From an uncultured Lachnospiraceae bacterium (GTDB lineage Bacteria; Bacillota; Clostridia; Lachnospirales; Lachnospiraceae), in NCBI GenBank assembly GCA_910578475.1, contig CAJTRK010000021.1, forward strand, positions 1-62,145: a DNA stretch of 62,145 nucleotides, read 5' to 3'. The position numbers and the translations under genes are program-made. Below, piece after piece: positions 43,802 through 52,631 of the stretch (positions are counted from its first letter, which is position 1; the number at the start of each line of letters is the position of its first letter). The notes beneath the pieces are model-generated. The model ran no database searches. It saw nothing but the letters and a program-made list of their open reading frames with translations, and had not been told where the DNA came from.

Positions 43802-43913
43802 TCTCCTTCTCCCTTCTCATTTACAGCCATCAGATAATTGCGAAACGCATGATTCCAAGATAGTAGTTGTGCGAAACAGACAAACTCCGCCTCCTCAACA
43901 GCCCCTTCATCAC

Positions 43914-43981
43914 CCCGGCAGAATTGCTTGTGGGCAATTCTGCCGGGCGAAGAAGATTTTCTCCTGAAAATCTTCTTCGCC
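43914..43981 (-). repeat. Two back-to-back perfect hairpins between GH88 and DUF2264 genes
   Basis: Stem 1: CCCGGCAGAATTGC (43914-43927) with 43934-43947, 14 bp, 6-nt loop. Stem 2: GGCGAAGAAGATTTTC (43946-43961) with 43966-43981, 16 bp, 4-nt loop. They share two bases. No T-tract follows, so they are more likely RNA-processing, stabilising or attenuating structures than terminators. They end 2 bases from the GH88 stop. Confidence 0.75.
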
Positions 43982-43983
43982 TT

Positions 43984-45171
43984 CTACCAGTACAATTCCC
44001 AATCCTTCCGCAGCCTCGTCAGCGCTTCCATATAAAAATAATCCCCCCAGGAATTACACTCGTCCACGCCGTAATGATTACATGTATTATACGGCGAATG
44101 GTTTGAATATGTGCTGTGAAGCACGAGTCCGTTAGACTTTGCCGGGTCTTTTACCGCATAGCTGTCGTACAGGGATTTCATCATTTGTTTCGCATAATTC
44201 AGATAAATATCCGCTTCCTCCGGCTCCAGAGACTTCATCATCTCCAACATGCCGCATGCCGCAATCGAGGCAGAAGAAGAGTCCCGCGGCTGGTCATCGC
44301 CGTCCGTAAATTCCAAATCCCAGAAAGGAACCATATCTTTTGGCAAATGTTCCAGATAATACTGTGTTACCTGCCTGAATATATCAATGTATTCTTTCCG
44401 TTTCGTATACTTATAGGCAAGCGCGCATCCATATATTCCCCATGCCTGTCCCCTTGCCCACGCGGAACCGTCACGATATCCCTGACAGGTCGCTCCGTGG
44501 TCCGGTTCTCCGGTCTCCATATTGAAAAAGAATGTATGCCATGTGGAGAAATCTTCCCGAATCACATTTTTAATCGCCGTGTGGATATGTTTTTCCGCTA
44601 TCTCACGGTACTTGTTATCGCCTGTTTCTTCCGACGCCCAGTACAGCAGAGGCAGATTCAGCAGGCAGTCGATGATGAGCCTGTAATTTTCCGGCGCATC
44701 CATCGGTCCCCATGCCTGAATGAACTCGCCTACGGGATGATATCTTGTAATCAGCTGGTCCGCCGCTTTGACGGCCGCCTCTTTTCCCTTTTCGTTTCCC
44801 GTCAGTTTGTAGGCCGCCACACAGGAAGGCGAATACAGAAAGCCCATATCATGGTGCTCGACCTCGATTTTGTTGTCAATTCTGTGTAAAAAGCTTTCTA
44901 CCTGTACTTCCCCGGCCTGTTTCAACGCATCCGCTTCCGCCGGAACCTTTTCCTTCGCGTATTCATAAGCGAGCCAGATTTCTCCGGTCCAGAACCCTGT
45001 CGTCCAGTAGTTGTTTTCAATAGGCTGATAAAAACCATCCTCGCTGTACGCCTTCTGAAACTTTTCCGTAAATTCAGGCAGATTCCGCAACACCTGCTTT
45101 TCCGAAAAGGCAAGCGCTTCCTCCACTTCCGTCTCTGTAATTGCCGGCTTTTCCGTAAATAAAATTTTCAT
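43984..45171 (-). CDS. Unsaturated glucuronyl/rhamnogalacturonyl hydrolase, GH88
   Basis: A 395-residue cytoplasmic enzyme with an alpha6/alpha6 barrel that removes the unsaturated uronic acid left by polysaccharide lyases. Key regions: HHDMGFLYSPS (Asp108), the likely catalytic Asp in RLIIDCLLNLPLLYWAS, GSAWARGQAWGIYGCALAY and DSSASAIAACGMLEM. The start at 45171 is set by GGAGGG. It comes right after the sugar permeases, so it acts on imported disaccharides. Whether the substrate is glycosaminoglycan or pectin cannot be settled from sequence. Confidence 0.92.
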   Translation of the reverse strand: MKILFTEKPAITETEVEEALAFSEKQVLRNLPEFTEKFQKAYSEDGFYQPIENNYWTTGFWTGEIWLAYEYAKEKVPAEADALKQAGEVQVESFLHRIDNKIEVEHHDMGFLYSPSCVAAYKLTGNEKGKEAAVKAADQLITRYHPVGEFIQAWGPMDAPENYRLIIDCLLNLPLLYWASEETGDNKYREIAEKHIHTAIKNVIREDFSTWHTFFFNMETGEPDHGATCQGYRDGSAWARGQAWGIYGCALAYKYTKRKEYIDIFRQVTQYYLEHLPKDMVPFWDLEFTDGDDQPRDSSSASIAACGMLEMMKSLEPEEADIYLNYAKQMMKSLYDSYAVKDPAKSNGLVLHSTYSNHSPYNTCNHYGVDECNSWGDYFYMEALTRLRKDWELYW

Positions 45172-45196
45172 ATACCCTCCGTTCCGCCGCACTTTG
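45172..45196 (-). promoter_or_regulatory. GCCGC-GCGGCGGAA hairpin before the GH88 ribosome site
   Basis: Minus-strand GGCCGCCAAAGTGCGGCGG followed by AACGGAGGG and the start. Fourth copy of the motif seen at 28971, 34206 and 37703. Confidence 0.5.
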
Positions 45197-45235
45197 GCGG
45201 CCAGTCATCTTACTTTTCCGATACATAGGAAGAAT

Positions 45236-45253
45236 GCCCGCAAAACTGCGGGC
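45236..45253 (-). terminator. GC-rich hairpin between permease and GH88 genes
   Basis: GCCCGC (45236-45241) and GCGGGC (45248-45253) with a 6-nt loop; on the minus strand ATTCTTCC follows. A weak or partial terminator that could lower GH88 expression compared with the transporter. Confidence 0.5.
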
Positions 45254-45340
45254 AGACCAATTTTATATCCCAAATTCCTCTTTGAAACAAACAGTACCAA
45301 ATGGCCGCCAGGACATTCTTTCAGGCGAGAAAGATTCGCC

Positions 45341-46204
45341 TTATCCTTTCAGCCCCGTAGAAGCCACACCTTCCACAAAGTATTTCTGCAGACACAAAAA
45401 TACGATGATAACCGGTATCAGGGAAAGTACGGAGCCAGCCATAATCAGGCCGTACTCGGACGAATACTGTCCGATAAACATTTTCAATCCAAGCTGAATC
45501 GTTTTCTTGCTCTCGGTCTTTAAATAAATGAGTGGTCCGAGATAATCGTTCCATGTGCTGACAAAAGTAAAAATCGTCAGCGTGGAAAGCGCAGGCTTGG
45601 AAAGCGGCAGCATGATTTTTGCATAAATTTTATATTCGCTCATGCCGTCGATTCGCGCCGCCTCGCATAGCTCGCTCGGAATGCCTTCATAAAACTGTTT
45701 CATCATGAATACGCCGAATGCCGAAAACGCCTGAAGACAAATCATCGCAAGCAGTTTGTCATTTAATCCCATTGCCCGCATCATAATAAACTGCGGAACC
45801 ATGTACACCTGCCAGGGCATCGCAATTGTTGCAATGTAGGCGAGGAACAGCGCATTTTTATGTTTAAATTCCAGTTTTGCAAAAGAATAAGCCGCAAAAC
45901 TCGATGTCAAAAGCTGTAAAAAGGTAACGACAATCGTCAGAAATACCGTATTTTCTACAAACTTGAGCATCGGAATCTTTGTCCAAATCTTAATATAATT
46001 ATCCCATTTGGGCACTTCCGGAATCCATACGAACGGATTCATCTGGAACACTTCCCTGTCCGACTTAATCGAAGCGGACAGCATCCACAAAAAGGGAATT
46101 ACCATAACTATCGTTATTAAAATTAATATCGCATACAGCAATATTTTTCCAATCAAGGCATTTCTGCTTTTGGAACTGTATTTTTTTTCATTCATTTCGC
46201 TCAT
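45341..46204 (-). CDS. Sugar ABC transporter permease, MalG-type
   Basis: A 287-residue CUT1-family inner subunit with six membrane segments. The EAA loop reads ELCEAARIDGMSEYKIYAKIMLPLSKPAL, which docks the ATPase. AAGGAGA precedes the start at 46204. No ATPase gene is present in the operon; a shared MsmX-type ATPase encoded elsewhere is usual for such systems. Confidence 0.92.
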   Translation of the reverse strand: MSEMNEKKYSSKSRNALIGKILLYAILILITIVMVIPFLWMLSASIKSDREVFQMNPFVWIPEVPKWDNYIKIWTKIPMLKFVENTVFLTIVVTFLQLLTSSFAAYSFAKLEFKHKNALFLAYIATIAMPWQVYMVPQFIMMRAMGLNDKLLAMICLQAFSAFGVFMMKQFYEGIPSELCEAARIDGMSEYKIYAKIMLPLSKPALSTLTIFTFVSTWNDYLGPLIYLKTESKKTIQLGLKMFIGQYSSEYGLIMAGSVLSLIPVIIVFLCLQKYFVEGVASTGLKG

Positions 46205-46227
46205 CCCGGCTCTCCTTTCTCCCACAT

Positions 46228-47289
46228 TTATGCTTCCAGATTTTTCTCATATCTGAACTGAATCAACGTAACAACAAGCACAATCAGGAACAATACCATT
46301 GCAATTGCGCTGGAATATCCCAAATCCCAATAATTGAACGCATTCTGATAAATGTAGTATACAAGAACCGTCGCTGAAGTACTGAGTTTTCCGTCACCGC
46401 CTCCGGCGAGCATGACTGCAATATCATACACCTTGAAGCAGTTGATTGTCAGCATGACAACTACAAAAAAGGTGGTGGAGCGAAGCTGCGGCCACGTTAT
46501 GTATCTGAATTTCTGCCATGTATTCGCGCCGTCCAGGCTGCCCGCTTCATACAGCTCCGCGGAAATTCCCTGTAATCCGGCCAGATAGATGACCATGTAA
46601 TAACCCATGTATTTCCATACGCTGAATAATATCAGTGTAACAAGCACAAGATTTCCGCTGAACCATTTCGGCAGATTTTCCTGCGCCACGCCGAACACCG
46701 TCAGCAACAGATAATTCACCGGGCCTTTGGACGGATGAAAAATCATGCTCCATACAGCCGTAATCGCTACGAGCGATGCTACATAGGGGAAAAATGCCAC
46801 GGTCCGGAAAAAGCCTCTCGCCCGTACCTTCTGATTCAGCACGATTGCAAGCGCCAGCGAAGCAATCATTGTAAGCGGTACGGTTCCGACAACATAAATA
46901 ATGGTATTTTTCAACGCCGCCACGAAGAAAGTGTCCGAAGGCAGCTTTACGAAATTTTTCAGTCCGACAAACGTAATTGCGTTGCTGCCGTCCCATTCCA
47001 TAAAGGCAAGCACAAACGCAAATACAATCGGAATCAGCGTGAATACGGCAAATCCGATGAAGTTTGGCGCAATAAAGGAATAAGCTACCAGGTCTCTTTT
47101 GGCTTCTCTGCTTATGAGCCTGTTATTCCTGAGCGCCGTTATTTTTCGCTGTTTTTTCTCTCTTTCCGCAATCAGTTTTCTTTTTTTCTTAATTTCCGTT
47201 TCTTCCCGAATCTTCTGCATTAAATCAGCCGATTCTTTTTCCAGCTTTTCTACCTGAGCTGCTTTTTTTTCATCCATATTAATAACCAT
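46228..47289 (-). CDS. Sugar ABC transporter permease, MalF/UgpA-type, with charged N-terminal extension
   Basis: A 353-residue CUT1 subunit. Six membrane segments follow residue 65 (SFIAPNFIGFAVFTLIPIVF), and the EAA loop is AELYEAGSLDGANTWQKFRYITWPQL. Ahead of the first segment lies an unusual extension of about 60 Lys/Glu-rich residues (VEKLEKESADLMQKIREETE and on) predicted to be a coiled coil in the cytoplasm. The start at 47289 or a nearby ATG at 47277 are both possible; GAGGGAAAGG lies before the first. Confidence 0.9.
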   Translation of the reverse strand: MVINMDEKKAAQVEKLEKESADLMQKIREETEIKKKRKLIAEREKKQRKITALRNNRLISREAKRDLVAYSFIAPNFIGFAVFTLIPIVFAFVLAFMEWDGSNAITFVGLKNFVKLPSDTFFVAALKNTIIYVVGTVPLTMIASLALAIVLNQKVRARGFFRTVAFFPYVASLVAITAVWSMIFHPSKGPVNYLLLTVFGVAQENLPKWFSGNLVLVTLILFSVWKYMGYYMVIYLAGLQGISAELYEAGSLDGANTWQKFRYITWPQLRSTTFFVVVMLTINCFKVYDIAVMLAGGGDGKLSTSATVLVYYIYQNAFNYWDLGYSSAIAMVLFLIVLVVTLIQFRYEKNLEA

Positions 47290-47387
47290 ACCTTTCCCTC
47301 TGTCTGCGGCATTTGCTGCCGAAAGGCACAATCTATGCCCCCGCCCATTCTCCCGGATATGCTGACGCGATACCCACAAGATTTTAG

Positions 47388-47415
47388 TTGGGGCTGGTTT
47401 TTACGCCAGCCCCAA
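47388..47415 (-). repeat. Strong intercistronic hairpin after the binding-protein gene
   Basis: TTGGGGCTGG (47388-47397) and CCAGCCCCAA (47406-47415), a perfect 10-bp stem with an 8-nt loop, between the solute-binding protein and permease genes. Such hairpins commonly protect the binding-protein message or partly stop transcription so that the binding protein is made in excess. Confidence 0.75.
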
Positions 47416-47445
47416 ATATCATCTTATAGATTTTCCAGACAGCTT

Positions 47446-48858
47446 TTACTGTCCCAGAACTTTTCCTACTTCTTCATTCATTTTCGCGATACCTTCGTCA
47501 ATCGTCATTTCCTGATTCATAATGGATTTATGATAAGTATCAAGGATATCGTTGATTTCGGATACGTTCTCTGCATAAGGAACTTCCAGATAGAGATTGG
47601 AAACGCTCAGCGCTTCTTTGCTCTCCGCATCTGTCGGGAATCCTTCAAGGCTGGAGATAATGCCTGCAACTTCGTCGTTCATAAGCGCCGGGAAGTTACC
47701 GGTTTCAGCCATTACTTTTGCGCCTTCCGCTCCGGACACCCATTCAACAAACTTGAATGCTTCGTCTTTGTTATCGGATACGCTCGTTACGGAAAGACCT
47801 GTAATCGTACCGAGTGTGGAACCTGCTTCAACGCCTTCAGCATGAGGATATTTTACCATACCCCAGTTACCGCACAGGGACGCGTCATATTCGCCGCTCT
47901 GAATATTGGAAATCAGCGTGGAGATAAACCAGGAACCCATGTTCATCATTGCTACATCGCCGCCGGAGAATGCTGCGGAGTAGTGCAGGCCTTCTGCGCT
48001 CAGGTCAGCGTAGTTTCTACAAATCTGGTCGTTTTCTTCGTTCAGTACCATTTCATAATACGGTTTGAAGAAATCATATTCGCCATCCAGAATGGAGTGC
48101 TGTCCGTCCAGTACACCGAATAACTGCACCGCGCTTCTCCATGTATGATAATGTGTGCCATAAATCTGAGAACCGAAAGTCGGGTCGGCAACCTGTCTTG
48201 CCAGCGCGTCATATTCATCAAAAGTCATATCGTTTGTCGGATAAGCAACGCCCGCCGCATCAAAAATATCTTTGTTGTAGAAAACTACCCAGAAATCGTT
48301 TCTGAAAGGCAGTTCGTAAAGGCTTCCGTTCACGGTAATCTGCTTATCCACACCGCCGTACTGGCTTAAGTCAATGCCTGCCGCAGAAATATAACTGTCA
48401 AGCGGTTCCAGTGTATTCTTGGAAACGAGTGTTGCATATCCCGGAACGTCTTTGATGGTAACAACGTCAAAGTCAGAACCGCTTCCGGATAATTCCGTTG
48501 CAAGAACCGTCATGTAATCAGCGCTTCCCAAATCTACCATTTCCAGTGTTACGTTCGGATTTGCCGCTTCATAGGCATCTTTCAATGCCTGCCAGTAAGG
48601 AGTCGTGTCCTTATCCCAGATTGCCCATTTCAGGGTAACCGCTTCGCCCGTATCCGCGCTCGTGTCGGCCGCATTGTCCGCCGGAGCTTCTGTCTGAGCC
48701 GCTTCTGTCTGCGTTGTGTCAGCCGCCGCTTCTGTCTGTGTGTTGTCGGCCGCATTGTCCGCTGCCGGCTGCGTATCGCCGCCGTTGGAGCCACATCCTG
48801 CCAGAAGGCCTGTCAGCATCGCCGCCGTAAGCAATACACTTACTACTTTTTTCTTCAT
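47446..48858 (-). CDS. Sugar-binding lipoprotein of a CUT1 ABC transporter
   Basis: A 470-residue extracytoplasmic binding protein. A lipoprotein signal ends in LTGLLAGC with Cys22 as the lipid site. Residues 23-70 are an Asn/Asp/Thr/Ala-rich linker with repeats of TQTEAA. The family-1 binding domain starts at VTLKWAIWDKDTTPYWQALK. It heads the locus and is divergent from the YesM/YesN genes. Substrate is probably an unsaturated uronic-acid oligosaccharide, judged by GH88 downstream. Confidence 0.93.
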   Translation of the reverse strand: MKKKVVSVLLTAAMLTGLLAGCGSNGGDTQPAADNAADNTQTEAAADTTQTEAAQTEAPADNAADTSADTGEAVTLKWAIWDKDTTPYWQALKDAYEAANPNVTLEMVDLGSADYMTVLATELSGSGSDFDVVTIKDVPGYATLVSKNTLEPLDSYISAAGIDLSQYGGVDKQITVNGSLYELPFRNDFWVVFYNKDIFDAAGVAYPTNDMTFDEYDALARQVADPTFGSQIYGTHYHTWRSAVQLFGVLDGQHSILDGEYDFFKPYYEMVLNEENDQICRNYADLSAEGLHYSAAFSGGDVAMMNMGSWFISTLISNIQSGEYDASLCGNWGMVKYPHAEGVEAGSTLGTITGLSVTSVSDNKDEAFKFVEWVSGAEGAKVMAETGNFPALMNDEVAGIISSLEGFPTDAESKEALSVSNLYLEVPYAENVSEINDILDTYHKSIMNQEMTIDEGIAKMNEEVGKVLGQ

Positions 48859-49149
48859 CTTTATTTCCTCCCTTTTTTAAAGTTTTGTGGATATCACTTA
48901 AGATGACTATGGGTTCAGTATACTGATTTCTTTGTATAATTTACATAGAATTTCTTTTCATTTCCTTCACAATTTATTCAATATATATTTCATATATATT
49001 CATCTTTTTATGCTTTTTACCCCAAAAATATATTTTCTTTGAAAAAGATGCACTATTTATTCCATTTTTTTCTCCCGCGCATATTTGCTTTTCCCCACTC
49101 CCCCGCTATGTTAAAATGAAATTAACGCGAAGCGGGAACGGAGACTCCT
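48859..49149. promoter_or_regulatory. Divergent control region of the polysaccharide locus
   Basis: Minus-strand -10 TATACT (48917-48922) lies 59 bases before the binding-protein start codon with no good -35 hexamer, typical of promoters that need an activator such as the YesN-type regulator encoded next door. Upstream is a very AT-rich stretch with an ATATATAT-GAA-ATATATAT-like inverted repeat near 48970-49000. I could not fix the promoter of the kinase gene; TAAAAT near 49110 is a candidate -10. Confidence 0.5.
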
Positions 49150-51015
49150 ATGAGCAAATATAATCATCACAAAAAACTGCATCAATACTTCTGTACGATA
49201 CGGGCCCGCATTTTACTATGTACGATTTCCCTGATTGCCATTATCTGCATTATCATTACTTACATCAGTTATTTTCTTGTCTCTGAAAATCTGAGGCAGA
49301 ATCTGATTCAGACGTCGGAAACGAGGCTTTCCTTTCTGTGTGAATCCATCGACGCCAACGTAAGCAATGTGAATAACTTCGTCCGTTCCTGCCAAATCAG
49401 CACCAAAATCATTAACTTTGCCAAAGAAACGGAACCTTCCGGCAATCAGACCAAACGGGAAGCGCATGATTTCGTCATGGAAAATTATACGGCCAACGCG
49501 GCTCTGCCTTCTCAGCTCATCCGCATGGTTATTCTCGGCAAATCGAGGCCGGATATCGTCCAGGTCGTGGAACCTCCTTATTCTTCAATTACGGTTTCCG
49601 CTGAGGCAATACGCTCTCTGCCTTATTTTGAACTGCTTCTGAAACACATGGAAGAAGTTGAGGTCGGCATTCTGCCGGATGCTTTCTGTACCTCCAAAGA
49701 AATACCGATGATACCGCTTCTTCACCCAATCGAGCATCCCTACAAAGCGGAAGAAATCGGTTATATTTTCACCGAAATGTCTGTCTCCGTCATCACCGCA
49801 CCCATACAGAACTACCTTTCGGAACGGGACAGCCGCTTTTTCTTCTATATTAATGAAAATGCCTATCAGTTTCAGAACGGCACGCTCGTTCCTTTTCAAA
49901 ATACTTCGGAAGTTATAGAAGATTTATCCGGTCTGGCATTGAATCCGAACACGCGTATTCAGACGATACGCATTTACGACGAACAGGAACGTGAGGAACT
50001 GCTGACTGTCATTACACGGCCGCTCAATACCAATGGCTGGTATATTGCCGAATGCGTTGATGAGTCACAGCTCACCGAAAGCGTATTCAGCGTTCTGTTC
50101 AGCATCGTGCTCATTACCGTTGCCGCCGCAAGCTGTATCGGCATTTTCCTGTCCTGGTTCCTTTCCCGTACCGTGAATCTGCCTGTCAAACAATTACAGG
50201 CCCGCATCAGGCGCATCGAAGATGGCGATTTTTCCAGGGATTTATCGACGGAATGGCCTCATGAACTGGGTGATATCGGAAAGACCATAAACGACCTTTC
50301 GGAAAATGTACTGCTTCTGATGGAACAGAGAATCGAAGATGAACGGCAGAAAAGAGAATATGAATACAAAATGCTGCAAAGCCAGATTAATCCGCATTTT
50401 TTGTATAATACGTTAAATTCCATCAAATGGATGGCCACCATACAAAACTCTCCGGGCATTGCCGAGATGACAACATCTCTTTCCCGCCTGCTCAAGGATA
50501 TTTCCAAAGGCGCGACCAATCTTGTCACCATCCGGCACGAGCTTTCGCTTATCAACGACTACTTCATCATCCAGCAGTACCGCTACGGAGGCACGATTAC
50601 ATTGACTTCTTCGGTCGATGACGATGCGCTGCTCTCTTGCCGGATTTTGAAGTTCACCTTGCAGCCTCTCGTGGAAAATGCTATTTTTCACGGGATTGAG
50701 CCAAAAGGCACAGCCGGAAACATTACCATTCACATTTACCGGAATGAATCCGCGGACATCCGCATCGACGTGACCGACGACGGCGTCGGCATGGAGCCGG
50801 AACTGACCGCGCGTCTGCTCGATATGGAAGCGCCCGCTTCCTCTTCCTTTTTTAAGGAAATCGGCGTCAGCAACGTCCACAAACGCCTGCAGTATGAATT
50901 TGGAAACCAATACGGCCTTTCCATTCAAAGCGAAAAAGGAAAATTCACGACCATATCCATTTTATTGCCTTTCAGGGAGGAAGATACGAATGATAAAACT
51001 GATTATCGCCGATGA
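49150..51015 (+). CDS. Sensor histidine kinase, YesM family
   Basis: A 621-residue membrane kinase. Segment 1 is at about 20-42, an extracytoplasmic sensing domain follows to about 310, segment 2 is at about 315-338, then a HAMP (LSRTVNLPVKQLQARIRRIE) and a His_kinase domain with the acceptor in QSQINPHFLYNTLNSIKW. ATP-binding motifs are LQPLVENAIFHGI and DDGVGM. It probably senses an extracellular oligosaccharide or its binding protein. Overlaps the regulator gene by 26 bases. Confidence 0.93.
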   Translation: MSKYNHHKKLHQYFCTIRARILLCTISLIAIICIIITYISYFLVSENLRQNLIQTSETRLSFLCESIDANVSNVNNFVRSCQISTKIINFAKETEPSGNQTKREAHDFVMENYTANAALPSQLIRMVILGKSRPDIVQVVEPPYSSITVSAEAIRSLPYFELLLKHMEEVEVGILPDAFCTSKEIPMIPLLHPIEHPYKAEEIGYIFTEMSVSVITAPIQNYLSERDSRFFFYINENAYQFQNGTLVPFQNTSEVIEDLSGLALNPNTRIQTIRIYDEQEREELLTVITRPLNTNGWYIAECVDESQLTESVFSVLFSIVLITVAAASCIGIFLSWFLSRTVNLPVKQLQARIRRIEDGDFSRDLSTEWPHELGDIGKTINDLSENVLLLMEQRIEDERQKREYEYKMLQSQINPHFLYNTLNSIKWMATIQNSPGIAEMTTSLSRLLKDISKGATNLVTIRHELSLINDYFIIQQYRYGGTITLTSSVDDDALLSCRILKFTLQPLVENAIFHGIEPKGTAGNITIHIYRNESADIRIDVTDDGVGMEPELTARLLDMEAPASSSFFKEIGVSNVHKRLQYEFGNQYGLSIQSEKGKFTTISILLPFREEDTNDKTDYRR

Positions 51016-52594
51016 TGAGCCCCTCGTACAGGCCGGCATCAAGTCCATGATAAACTGGGAAGACTACAATATCAGCATTGTCGGAACCGCGTCAAACGGC
51101 GCGGCCGCTTATGAACTGATTCGGGAACATTCTCCGGAAATCGTTATCACGGACATCAAAATGCCTGTTATGAGCGGTCTGGAACTGGCCAGAAAATGCC
51201 GGGAAGAAGGTCGTAAACTTCCTCTGTTCATTATACTGACCAGTTACGAGGAATTTAACTTCGTCAAAGAAGCCATTACCTATCAGGTCATGGACTATCT
51301 CATCAAGCTGGAGCTGACGCCGGAAATACTGCTTGAAACAGTCAAAAAGACAATCGAACGGATTCCGGAAGAACAGCCGCCGGAAACGGCCGGACCGCCG
51401 CTGAATAACATTTACCTGATTCGAGAGCAGTTCTACACACGCCTGATTTTCAATCTGTTCGAATCAGAAGAACAGTTTGCCGCTCAGGCGCAAAACCTGA
51501 ACATTGATTTTACCTGCAATGCCTTTACCGTCGGTTATGTGGAAATCAAAAGCGAAAAACTGACGCAAATGTCAAATCATAAGCAGCTGAATCTCTATAC
51601 GAGCAGTCTGCAGATGGTAAGCGAACTGATTTCCAAATATATTCCCTGCCATGTGCTTTCTCTGGATACAAGACATTTCTGTGTCATTTTCTTTCTGAAT
51701 GAAGAGACGGCTGCCGATTATAAAGTCCTTATCCGGAATACGCTGCGCCAGGTATCTGTCATGTTATTCAATTATTACAGTGTGAACATTCATGCCAGCA
51801 TCGGCGCGCCCGTATCCGCCCCGCTGCAGATGGCTTCTTCCTATCAGGACGCAAGACAGACTTTTGCCCGGGTCAGCGAGGAAATGCCGATTCTCTTTCT
51901 GGAAGATATCTCGGCGGATGAACCGCTGAAAAATGTATTCAACATCTCTTTATTTAAGGAAGATATTCTGAAAGCCTATGCGGAGTTCGATGAAAAGGCT
52001 CTCTACGATACATTCACCGCTATCATAGAGCTGTTCGCCGGCCAGCCGGCGCACTATGTGCAGGCCTTAGATGCTGCAAGCAATATTTTATATCTTTCCC
52101 TGTCCCTGCTCGGCAGCGGCGAACAGCTCATATCGGATATTTTTCTGGAAAAAAATAACGGCTATCGTTCCCTGTATGAACTGACGAACACGGAACAGAT
52201 TCTGGAATGGATGAAACTGCTGCGCGACGGCCTGTGCCGGAGCTTTGCGGAACACAATAAAAATTATAAGCACCACACGGTTACCAATGTCAAAAAATAT
52301 ATTAACGAACATATTGAAGAAAAGCTGACGCTGAACAAAGTTGCCAGAGAATTTAACATCAGCCCCAACTATTTAAGCGTTCTTTTCTCCAAAAACAACG
52401 ATATCGGTTTTTCCGATTACATCAATCAGAGCAAGATTGAGGCCGCCAAAAAAATGATGAACGGCGGCGATTATAAGATTTACGAAATTTCCGACCGACT
52501 GGGATTTGAAAGCGCTTTTTACTTTAGTCGTGTATTTAAAAAAGTGACAGGTTTGTCCCCGAGAGACTACATGAATCAGAATCCGCAGCCATAA
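50990..52594 (+). CDS. Response regulator, YesN family (receiver + AraC HTH)
   Basis: A 534-residue regulator with phospho-acceptor Asp55 (VITDIKMPVMSG) and a complete C-terminal AraC pair of helix-turn-helices (LTLNKVAREFNISPNYLSVLF; YKIYEISDRLGFESAFYFSR, ending VFKKVTGLSPRDYM). The start at 50990 is set by GGGAGG and the receiver edge. It probably activates the divergent transporter-GH88 operon. It also serves as an in-window reference for the truncated regulator at 121-1296. Confidence 0.93.
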   Translation: MIKLIIADDEPLVQAGIKSMINWEDYNISIVGTASNGAAAYELIREHSPEIVITDIKMPVMSGLELARKCREEGRKLPLFIILTSYEEFNFVKEAITYQVMDYLIKLELTPEILLETVKKTIERIPEEQPPETAGPPLNNIYLIREQFYTRLIFNLFESEEQFAAQAQNLNIDFTCNAFTVGYVEIKSEKLTQMSNHKQLNLYTSSLQMVSELISKYIPCHVLSLDTRHFCVIFFLNEETAADYKVLIRNTLRQVSVMLFNYYSVNIHASIGAPVSAPLQMASSYQDARQTFARVSEEMPILFLEDISADEPLKNVFNISLFKEDILKAYAEFDEKALYDTFTAIIELFAGQPAHYVQALDAASNILYLSLSLLGSGEQLISDIFLEKNNGYRSLYELTNTEQILEWMKLLRDGLCRSFAEHNKNYKHHTVTNVKKYINEHIEEKLTLNKVAREFNISPNYLSVLFSKNNDIGFSDYINQSKIEAAKKMMNGGDYKIYEISDRLGFESAFYFSRVFKKVTGLSPRDYMNQNPQP

Positions 52595-52631
52595 ACACAG
52601 ACAGACGTCCCGCGCTGCAAATTTCAGTATC

